Positions 1 to 4,985 of a stretch of DNA of 5,093 bases are shown here, in pieces. Position 1 is the stretch's first letter. The number at the start of each line of letters is the position of its first letter. The translations under genes and the position numbers were made by a program. The stretch comes from Atribacterota bacterium. GTDB taxonomy: Bacteria > Atribacterota > Phoenicimicrobiia > Phoenicimicrobiales > Phoenicimicrobiaceae. Location of the stretch: assembly GCA_030599445.1 (NCBI GenBank), contig JAUVOA010000132.1, forward strand, positions 1 to 5,093. The letters are read 5' to 3'. The notes under the pieces were generated by a model. That model saw only the letters and a program-made list of their open reading frames with translations. It was not told where the DNA came from and made no database searches.

Positions 1-1581
1 AATCTGCATATTAGAATATTTTATAGAAAAAAGAATCCTTCTCCATAGAGAAGAGACCGCAATCCCGCCATTACCCGCATAGGTACTGTAAACATTCTCA
101 TCTCCTTTAGGATAATCAAACTCTTTGGCTTTGGTCTTAACAATTACATAACCTTTAGTTATCTCTCCATAATAAATTTCCGGTCTTGTAATATCCAGAT
201 TTACGCTGGAAACCGGAGGAATATCTTTAATCAACAGTTCGGGAAGGCCTTCTCCGCTAATCTTATTAACCGGATTTACCACTACCCCATAGCCATGAGT
301 ATAAGTTAATACCTCATTTATCCAGGTCCTGGCCTGTTCTGGTATCTTATCTTTATCTAATTCCCGGGGAGAGACCATCACCTGCTGATAGTTTCCGTTA
401 AAATAATAACGGTCCACATCTACACTATTAAAATCATAATATAACCTGATGGCCTGAATCTGTTTTAGGGTCTGTTTTATAGGTCTCCAATCCCAGAGTC
501 GAATATTTCTAATCGTATCATCATTTTTCTCAATATCCTCGAAACTTATCTCTTCCTTTACCGGAAATTCTTCCTCTTTAATCTTATCTAAACCATACGC
601 AACCCGGGTAGCTTCAATATTATTTAATATATAAGGTCTCTCCTTGGTGCTCTCATTAGGTAAGACTATTGCCCTCTGCATAATCTCGGGATAAACTCCC
701 CCCAGCAAGATAGAGACACCAATCAACACCGCCAATCCTAAAGCTGGTAATTTCCAATTTTCTTTCCTTGCAGTTACAAAAAACAGCGCTGCGCAAACCA
801 AAGCTACAACCATTAAAACTCTCAAGGCAAATAGAGTGGCATGGGTATCAGCATATCCTGCTCCGAAGATAACCGCACGAGTAGAGTAGAGAATCTTAAA
901 GGCATTCAGCCAATACTGCCAGGATTTTAAAATCAATATGAAACCGATAAGTAAGGAAAGATGTACCTTGACCGGGGTTTCAATAATAAGTTTTTTATAT
1001 TCATATTTTACCGCTCTTTTAATAACATAAATAGCGGCTACTACAACGGTAATAAGGGTAAGAGCAAAGGATAACCAGTTTCTGACGAATTCCCAGAAAG
1101 GCAGACTGAACATATAAAAACCGATATCCTTATTAAAAATAGGGTCAGATATTCCAAATGAAGTCCTGTTGAAATAAATCAGAATTTTTTCCCAGCTGGC
1201 GCCCTCGGAGAATCCCATAAATAGCGCAATAATCAGGGAAAACCATAAAACAAATTTTTTATTTATCTGAATATTTTGCAGACTTTTATATAGTTGAATC
1301 TCCGGCCTTTCAAACTCATCCTGGCTTATTTCCACCTGAAACTCCGGAGCAAAACGTCGGGCAAAAGAAAGATTTATAAAAGACAATATAAAAAATGCTG
1401 CGGCAAAAAACAGCATAACTACCCCTTTAGTCAGCAGTATCTTCCAAAAAACAGCGACATATTGTACTGACTTAAACCATATTAAATTAATATAAACTGA
1501 GGCAATCGCACCCACAATTATAACCACTAAAAAGATTATGCCAATAATTATCCATTTTAAATTTTTTACTTTATCCGCCAT
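1..1581 (-). CDS. UPF0182 family integral membrane protein, N-terminal 527 residues (C-terminus outside window)
   Basis: The frame is open from an ATG at 1581 to the window edge, giving 527 residues. UPF0182 (COG1615) proteins are usually about 900-1000 residues, so roughly the last 400 are missing here. About seven hydrophobic membrane segments are visible, near residues 8-29, 50-72, 109-125, 160-187, 205-223, 245-269 and 278-297. A large soluble domain follows, probably outside the cytoplasmic membrane. The family signature is clear: DWRPIKQT (364-371), AIRLYYDF (377-384), VDVDRYYFNG (387-396), ARTWIN (417-422), YTHGYGVVVNPVN (427-439), KDIPP (452-456), RPEIYYGE (466-473) and EFDYPKGDENVY (487-498). 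The start is supported by TGGAGGG five bases upstream and by a promoter. No biochemical role is established for this family that I know of, so I assign none. It has no close neighbour partner and appears to be transcribed alone or as the first gene of a unit. Confidence 0.93.
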   Translation of the reverse strand, partial: MADKVKNLKWIIIGIIFLVVIIVGAIASVYINLIWFKSVQYVAVFWKILLTKGVVMLFFAAAFFILSFINLSFARRFAPEFQVEISQDEFERPEIQLYKSLQNIQINKKFVLWFSLIIALFMGFSEGASWEKILIYFNRTSFGISDPIFNKDIGFYMFSLPFWEFVRNWLSFALTLITVVVAAIYVIKRAVKYEYKKLIIETPVKVHLSLLIGFILILKSWQYWLNAFKILYSTRAVIFGAGYADTHATLFALRVLMVVALVCAALFFVTARKENWKLPALGLAVLIGVSILLGGVYPEIMQRAIVLPNESTKERPYILNNIEATRVAYGLDKIKEEEFPVKEEISFEDIEKNDDTIRNIRLWDWRPIKQTLKQIQAIRLYYDFNSVDVDRYYFNGNYQQVMVSPRELDKDKIPEQARTWINEVLTYTHGYGVVVNPVNKISGEGLPELLIKDIPPVSSVNLDITRPEIYYGEITKGYVIVKTKAKEFDYPKGDENVYSTYAGNGGIAVSSLWRRILFSIKYSNMQI

Positions 1582-1586
1582 TTCTT

Positions 1587-1593
1587 CCCTCCA
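1587..1593 (-). promoter_or_regulatory. Ribosome binding site of the UPF0182 gene
   Basis: On the minus strand this reads TGGAGGG, followed by AAGAA and then the ATG at 1581. The match to the anti-Shine-Dalgarno sequence is strong and the spacing is normal, which fixes the start. Confidence 0.8.
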
Positions 1594-1614
1594 ATTTTTA
1601 TTTTTGATACCTGT

Positions 1615-1642
1615 ATTATATCATGCTACACCAGTATTGCAA
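1615..1642 (-). promoter_or_regulatory. Candidate sigma-70/A-type promoter of the UPF0182 gene
   Basis: A perfect -10 box TATAAT (minus strand, 1620-1615) lies 16 bases downstream of TTGCAA (1642-1637), which matches four of six bases of the -35 consensus. Transcription would begin near 1608, leaving a leader of about 27 bases that contains the ribosome binding site. It sits just past the T-run of the upstream gene's terminator hairpin, as expected for a fresh transcription unit. The call rests on sequence match only. Confidence 0.6.
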
Positions 1643-1649
1643 TAAATGA

Positions 1650-1692
1650 AAAAAGTTGCCAAAAGGTGCCTGGCACCTTTTGGCAACTTTTT
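1650..1692 (-). terminator. Long perfect hairpin: probable bidirectional rho-independent terminator of the P1 hydrolase gene
   Basis: Two perfect 21-base complementary arms (1650-1670 and 1672-1692) surround a single central base. Read on the minus strand, the stem is followed by a run of six T, the classical intrinsic terminator layout. The plus strand also ends in five T, so it could act in both directions. The first two bases of the arm are part of the hydrolase TAA stop codon. The core GGTGCC-T-GGCACC is a palindrome that I recall from repeat families in many bacterial genomes, so it may be a dispersed repeat used as a terminator. No other copy is present in this window. Confidence 0.75.
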
Positions 1693-2677
1693 AAAATAAA
1701 TCCTTATAACTTTTAAGTTTAAAAAGGGATTCTGTGTTTTTTATTGCCTTTACTATCGCCCGAGCCATCACCTCAGCTGCAATAGCCCCTACCACATTCA
1801 CCCCGGCCTCTACCTCGCCGGTGGCCATACAAAAGATAGTATCTCCATCAAACATAGTATGAGCAGGACTTATAGTCCGGGCATAACCATCCTGGGCCAT
1901 CATTGCCACCTTAGTTGCTCCGGCTTTGGTTAGTTTAGCATTGGTAGCTACTGCCCCTATAGTAGTATTTTTTGAAAAATTACTTCCGCTTCTTTGAGGA
2001 AAATTTCTCAAGAAAGACATAGTGTTAGCAAATTCTTTTTTGTCCTCACTCAAAACCCCGGCAATAATCTCTCCGCTTTCCGGGTCAACTACATCTCCAA
2101 AACAGTTCACTGCCACTATAGCTCCTATTATTAGCTCTTGAGACTTAAAGCTGGCCGTACCCAAACCGCTCTTCATACAGCGAAGTCCGCCAAATATTTT
2201 CCCTACCGTCGCCCCGGTCCCGGCTCCTACATTGCCCTGACTAATTTCCTCTTCACTTGCCTTGTTACATGCCTCATATCCCATCCTGGCATCAGGTCTT
2301 ACCCGGTAATCACCTACACCCAGATCAAAGAGAACTGCACCGGGGACTATAGGAACTTTGGTTAGCACCACATCAAAACCTATTTCTCTTTCTTCTAAAT
2401 ACTTCATCACCCCTGAAGCCCCATCCAATCCGAAGGCGCTGCCTCCGCCCAGATAAATAGCGTGGGCTTTATCTATCAGATTTACCGGATTTAAAAGATC
2501 GGTCTCTCGAGTTCCGGGAGCTCCTCCCCGAACATCAACTCCTGTTGTTGCTCCCTTTTCACAGATAATCACTGTACAACCGGTCCCGGCTTTTAAATCC
2601 TGACTGTGCCCTACTTTTATTCCCGGCACATCTACAATGGCATCTTTTAAAACTCTCGAACTTTCCTCATCATTCAT
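1691..2677 (-). CDS. P1 family (S58, DmpA/NylC-like) self-processing N-terminal-nucleophile hydrolase
   Basis: The product has 328 residues, within the normal length of this family. Members cut themselves into alpha and beta chains, and the new N-terminal Ser or Thr of beta is the nucleophile. DmpA and BapA enzymes release N-terminal or beta-amino acids from peptides, while NylC hydrolyses nylon-6 oligomers. Family motifs are intact: DVPGIKVGH (16-24), TGCTVII (32-38), GVDVRGGAPGTRETDLLNP (46-64) and YLGGGSAFGLDGASGV (75-90). The expected autocleavage site is Asn237-Thr238 in KNTTIGAVATNA, giving chains of about 237 and 91 residues. Lys160, Asn191, Asp277 and Asp279 sit where I expect the NylC active-site residues. 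There is no signal peptide or membrane segment, so it should be cytoplasmic. The ATG at 2677 has AAGGAG eight bases upstream. The natural substrate cannot be read from sequence. It appears to be transcribed alone. Confidence 0.93.
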   Translation of the reverse strand: MNDEESSRVLKDAIVDVPGIKVGHSQDLKAGTGCTVIICEKGATTGVDVRGGAPGTRETDLLNPVNLIDKAHAIYLGGGSAFGLDGASGVMKYLEEREIGFDVVLTKVPIVPGAVLFDLGVGDYRVRPDARMGYEACNKASEEEISQGNVGAGTGATVGKIFGGLRCMKSGLGTASFKSQELIIGAIVAVNCFGDVVDPESGEIIAGVLSEDKKEFANTMSFLRNFPQRSGSNFSKNTTIGAVATNAKLTKAGATKVAMMAQDGYARTISPAHTMFDGDTIFCMATGEVEAGVNVVGAIAAEVMARAIVKAIKNTESLFKLKSYKDLF

Positions 2678-2685
2678 CTCTCTTG

Positions 2686-2691
2686 CTCCTT
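2686..2691 (-). promoter_or_regulatory. Ribosome binding site of the P1 hydrolase gene
   Basis: On the minus strand this is AAGGAG, eight bases before the ATG at 2677. It supports that start over the out-of-frame ATG four bases further downstream. Confidence 0.75.
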
Positions 2692-2739
2692 ACCTTTAAG
2701 AGTATTTTATCAGAAGCTTCTATCTAATCTCTTTTTTAA

Positions 2740-2755
2740 ATTATAACTTATTATA
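2740..2755 (-). promoter_or_regulatory. Candidate promoter region of the P1 hydrolase gene (two TATAAT boxes)
   Basis: Two exact TATAAT hexamers lie ten bases apart on the minus strand (2755-2750 and 2745-2740), about 65-75 bases upstream of the start codon. Neither has a convincing TTGACA-like partner 16-18 bases upstream; only T-rich stretches are present. In a very AT-rich spacer such boxes arise by chance, so confidence is limited. The leader would contain a short palindrome, AGAAGCTTCT (2712-2721). Confidence 0.4.
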
Positions 2756-2800
2756 ATATTCGATAAAACTATTAAAAATCCTTCTTTTTTATAGAAATAA

Positions 2801-2863
2801 ATTATCAATCATCAATTTACAGGTGCAAGATACGAAATGCAAGGTGCGAGGTGTGGAATGCAG
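2801..2863. repeat. Degenerate heptamer tandem array
   Basis: From 2821 to 2862 the plus strand divides into six consecutive 7-base units fitting RRRTRYR (for example AGGTGCA, AGATACG, AGGTGCG). Position four is always T, and every difference between units is a transition. The 20 bases before it (2801-2820) continue in the same 7-base phase with AT-rich units ATTATCA and ATCATCA and a partial ATTTAC. The array lies in the non-coding gap between the aldo/keto reductase and the P1 hydrolase. No open frame, promoter or hairpin explains it. It looks like a decayed simple-sequence repeat, and its function is unknown. Confidence 0.6.
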
Positions 2864-2898
2864 GAAAAAGGTTTTGGTTTTTAATTATCAGATTAGGA

Positions 2899-2918
2899 GT
2901 ATGGCGATACGCCCTTAC
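2899..2918. repeat. Short degenerate palindrome with GGCGATACGCC core
   Basis: The plus strand reads GTATGGCGATACGCCCTTAC. The central GGCG and CGCC arms pair around a 3-base loop, and GTA and TAC pair outside them across one- and two-base bulges. This block is clearly richer in G and C than its surroundings. It resembles a worn copy of a small dispersed palindromic element. It lies about 45 bases beyond the aldo/keto reductase stop but has no T-run in that direction, so it is a poor intrinsic terminator. Confidence 0.4.
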
Positions 2919-2961
2919 AAGAATTGAAAAATTAACTATTGGTAGAGGGAAATTCAAATAC

Positions 2962-3912
2962 TTAAATCAATCTAATAGCAAATTCAGGGCATACCGGGTT
3001 ACAATACCCGCACAAGATACATAATTTATGGTCAACCACTGCCTTTCCATTTTCTAAAGATAAGGCATTATTAGGACAGGCCTTAACACAGGTACCACAA
3101 CCTTTACAAAGAGATAAAATAAACAGTCTTTTGCTGGGTTTTATTTTTTGAGTCAATAGCTCCTGAGGAATTTTTTCATCATTAAATATCTTTAAATTTA
3201 GTTCTAATTCTTCTTGATTAACCATGCCAACTGCTATAGAACTAATTCCTTTAATATTTCTTGCGAAATTAAAAGATTCTTCTAATTGATCAATTAAATG
3301 TCCTCCAGCCAAGGCTTTCATGGCGTACAAACCTTTTCCTACCTTATGTGCCTCTGAAATTGCTTTAACCATCTCATCAACACTACCACCGATAATACCC
3401 ATACCGAGTCTATTAATGATAGGAAAGATAATATCGATTTCTTTAATTTCTGTGGCTCGTCTAACTATTCCAACCGCATGAGTTGAAATTCCGATTGCCC
3501 GAATAGTTCCCTTTGATTTATAATCTTTCAAACATTGTAATGCCCCTGCTCTTTCTTCAAAGACTGAGGGAGTAACTCTGGCGGCATGTAAAAGAAAAAT
3601 ATCTATATAAGTCCGATTAAGGGATTCAAGGGCATTTTTTATACTTTGCTCCATTTTTTTATATGTTTTAGCGCTGGATTTAGTAGCAATAATTACTTCC
3701 TTATTATAACCTTCCAGAGCTTTTCTAATATGGGGATAAGTTTTATAAGCTTCTGCTGTATCAATAAAATTAATGCCCCTCTCTAGGACAGTACGAATAA
3801 GTTTTGCCCCTTTTTCAACGGAAATATTTGCCTGCAAAGGTCCTATGGGTAATGCACCAAAACATAATTCAGTTACAGCAATTCCTGTTTTTCCCAAAGA
3901 ATACTTTTTCAT
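2962..3912 (-). CDS. Aldo/keto reductase with C-terminal 2[4Fe-4S] ferredoxin domain
   Basis: The product has 316 residues. Residues 1 to about 255 form an aldo/keto reductase barrel beginning KKYSLGKTGIAVTELCFG. The catalytic tetrad is complete: Asp51 (FIDTAEAY), Tyr56, Lys78 (IIATK) and His109 (DIFLLH). Residues 265-316 form a bacterial-type dicluster ferredoxin domain with Cys269, 272, 275, 279 followed by Pro, and Cys298, 301, 304, 308 followed by Pro. This architecture matches the predicted iron-sulfur oxidoreductases of the COG1453 type, presumably cytoplasmic and found mostly in anaerobes; their substrates are largely unknown. The cofactor segment ISSIAVGMVNQEELELNL (223-240) lacks the basic residue usually binding the NADPH 2'-phosphate. 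I chose the ATG at 3912 because it has AAAGGGA nine bases upstream and begins at the conserved first strand. An in-frame TTG at 3945 would add 11 residues without a good ribosome binding site. It is probably a single-gene unit with its own promoter. Confidence 0.92.
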   Translation of the reverse strand: MKKYSLGKTGIAVTELCFGALPIGPLQANISVEKGAKLIRTVLERGINFIDTAEAYKTYPHIRKALEGYNKEVIIATKSSAKTYKKMEQSIKNALESLNRTYIDIFLLHAARVTPSVFEERAGALQCLKDYKSKGTIRAIGISTHAVGIVRRATEIKEIDIIFPIINRLGMGIIGGSVDEMVKAISEAHKVGKGLYAMKALAGGHLIDQLEESFNFARNIKGISSIAVGMVNQEELELNLKIFNDEKIPQELLTQKIKPSKRLFILSLCKGCGTCVKACPNNALSLENGKAVVDHKLCILCGYCNPVCPEFAIRLI

Positions 3913-3921
3913 ATTTTTAAA

Positions 3922-3928
3922 TCCCTTT
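3922..3928 (-). promoter_or_regulatory. Ribosome binding site deciding the aldo/keto reductase start
   Basis: On the minus strand this reads AAAGGGA, nine bases before the ATG at 3912. It supports that codon over the upstream in-frame TTG at 3945, which has only AT-rich sequence before it. Confidence 0.6.
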
Positions 3929-3972
3929 CTTTTAAAGCTAAACAAAGAAATATTTTTGAACTGTAATCAGTT

Positions 3973-4006
3973 ATTATAATAAATTACTTGATTGGCTTTT
4001 GTCCAA
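3973..4006 (-). promoter_or_regulatory. Candidate promoter of the aldo/keto reductase gene
   Basis: On the minus strand TTGGAC (4006-4001) is followed after 19 bases by TATTAT (3981-3976), which overlaps an exact TATAAT (3978-3973). The -35 match is fair and the spacing is longer than ideal. The start point would be about 55 bases before the reductase ATG. It lies directly after the T-run of the preceding gene's terminator, which favours a separate transcription unit. Confidence 0.45.
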
Positions 4007-4007
4007 T
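3991..4007. promoter_or_regulatory. Inverted repeat overlapping the candidate -35 box (possible operator)
   Basis: The plus strand reads ATTGG, seven bases, CCAAT: perfect 5-base arms. It overlaps the candidate -35 element of the reductase promoter, a position where a repressor could block transcription. Short repeats of this size occur by chance, and no regulator gene is adjacent, so this is tentative. Confidence 0.25.
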
Positions 4008-4050
4008 AAAAAAAGGCTTATCTTTAGATGTCTGAATGGATGAGGCTTTT
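4008..4050 (-). terminator. Imperfect rho-independent terminator after the DUF89 gene
   Basis: Arms 4050-4039 and 4022-4011 pair with two mismatches over 12 positions on the minus strand, around a 16-base loop. The stem is followed by seven T (4014-4008). It begins at the DUF89 stop codon. The stem is weak, so termination may be partial and some read-through into the aldo/keto reductase gene is possible. Confidence 0.45.
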
Positions 4051-4940
4051 TAAAGCAAGATGGCGACATTGATTTTTCCTGTTTTCCCCAGATCGTTTGA
4101 CACTGTCTCGCATTTGGTTCTGAAAAGACAAGCGATTTCACCGGGCACTTTTGACCTGTATTCAGTCAAGGCATAATAATTTGCCTGGCCTTTGGCAATT
4201 ACCAGATCAGTAGTCTGAAGTTCTCGTTTTAGTTGGTCAGACATTTCATTAAGAGAAATACCCAGTGTATCGGGTCCGGCTAAAATAATTTCTGAGGCAG
4301 CTTCTTGAAGACCTACTGTTTCTCCATCTTCCATAGTGGCATCACTGGTAATAGGCCCTCCTCTTAAAACAGAGGTTACTGAGCTGCCATATCTTCTAAA
4401 TTCCCGGATCAGTAATTTATCAAAAGCAATTTCACCGACGTTATCATGGATATATAGTATTTCGGGTGAGTTTTTGGCTTTCCGAAAAATTTCAACCCTC
4501 CGGTCTATTCTTAACCCTTCTGAAACGCACACCCGAAGCTCCTCTATTATTTCAGCCATTTGAAAACCATAACCGGTTCCTACTGTCCGAAAATCAAGAT
4601 GGTTGCCGGCAATAGCCCAATTAACTAAAAATGAAAATCTTTCCGATTCCTCCAGTCTTTCTGCTTCCAAGGCAATCTTTTCTGCCATCTCCATACCCAG
4701 CTTGTTACACTTATCCCTTCTTTCCTTAAAAGGAATTTCGATCCTTGATATCCTCTTTAAGATTCTGTGAACTTCAGTGATGAAGTAAGAGGGAATTTTT
4801 TCTGTGGAGAACTCTCGGGCTAAGAACTGAAAAGATTCCCTTAATATCTTTTTTTTAATTTTTTCCTCTAAGGGGATTAACTGTAAAGCACCGCACAAAT
4901 CATCTATTATGCAGCTTGCACAGTTTAAATGTGTACGCAT
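4050..4940 (-). CDS. DUF89/ARMT1-like metal-dependent phosphatase (AF1104-type, subfamily I)
   Basis: The product has 296 residues, normal for prokaryotic DUF89 proteins (COG1578). Characterised family members are metal-dependent phosphatases that remove unwanted or damaged phosphometabolites, such as sugar phosphates. Motifs seen are a Cys-rich start (Cys7, Cys10, Cys16), AGNHLDF (111-117), the metal-site signature DNVGEIAFDKLL (166-177), RGGPITSDATMED (193-205), AGPDTLGISL (221-230), KGQANYYAL (250-258) and FRTKC (273-277). Asp166, Asn167 and Asp200 are the likely metal ligands. There is no signal peptide, so it is cytoplasmic. The ATG at 4940 directly follows an in-frame TAA, so no upstream start exists. 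AAGGAG lies 13 bases upstream, somewhat far. The gene follows the GlpP-type gene by 45 bases with no terminator between, suggesting an operon. Its substrate cannot be inferred with confidence. Confidence 0.9.
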   Translation of the reverse strand: MRTHLNCASCIIDDLCGALQLIPLEEKIKKKILRESFQFLAREFSTEKIPSYFITEVHRILKRISRIEIPFKERRDKCNKLGMEMAEKIALEAERLEESERFSFLVNWAIAGNHLDFRTVGTGYGFQMAEIIEELRVCVSEGLRIDRRVEIFRKAKNSPEILYIHDNVGEIAFDKLLIREFRRYGSSVTSVLRGGPITSDATMEDGETVGLQEAASEIILAGPDTLGISLNEMSDQLKRELQTTDLVIAKGQANYYALTEYRSKVPGEIACLFRTKCETVSNDLGKTGKINVAILL

Positions 4941-4953
4941 TTAGAAATTACTA

Positions 4954-4959
4954 CTCCTT
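4954..4959 (-). promoter_or_regulatory. Ribosome binding site of the DUF89 gene with long spacing
   Basis: On the minus strand this reads AAGGAG, 13 bases before the ATG at 4940. The spacing is longer than the usual 5-10 bases. No other start is possible upstream, because TAA immediately precedes the ATG, so translation may be modest. Confidence 0.55.
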
Positions 4960-4985
4960 ACTCTCTTTTATTTAGTTGATAAGGA

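Noticed and set aside
1650..1692. Small structured RNA or riboswitch upstream of the UPF0182 gene
   Set aside because: The palindrome lies upstream of the UPF0182 promoter and overlaps the previous gene's stop codon, so it belongs to the 3' end of that transcript; a simple stem plus T-run fits a terminator or dispersed palindrome better.
2138..2365. 75-codon plus-strand open frame inside the P1 hydrolase gene
   Set aside because: It is antisense to a fully conserved coding region, has no family resemblance and no ribosome binding site worth noting; it is a shadow frame.
2821..2862. CRISPR array or direct repeat-spacer structure
   Set aside because: Units are 7 bases, contiguous and degenerate, with no spacers and no cas genes nearby.
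2678..2961. tRNA or other RNA gene in the longest non-coding gap
   Set aside because: No cloverleaf, T-loop or anticodon-arm pattern is visible on either strand; only AT-rich spacer, repeats and promoter-like boxes are seen.
3910..3945. Longer aldo/keto reductase starting at TTG 3945
   Set aside because: The extra 11 residues are Lys/Phe-rich with no family match, the TTG lacks a ribosome binding site, and the ATG at 3912 has a good one and begins at the conserved first strand.
3773..3979. 68-codon plus-strand open frame over the start of the aldo/keto reductase
   Set aside because: It is antisense to the conserved N-terminal barrel region and its product resembles nothing known; it runs into the AT-rich promoter spacer by chance.
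4336..4563. 75-codon plus-strand open frame inside the DUF89 gene
   Set aside because: It lies opposite the metal-site motifs of DUF89, whose conservation explains the open frame; no supporting start signal.
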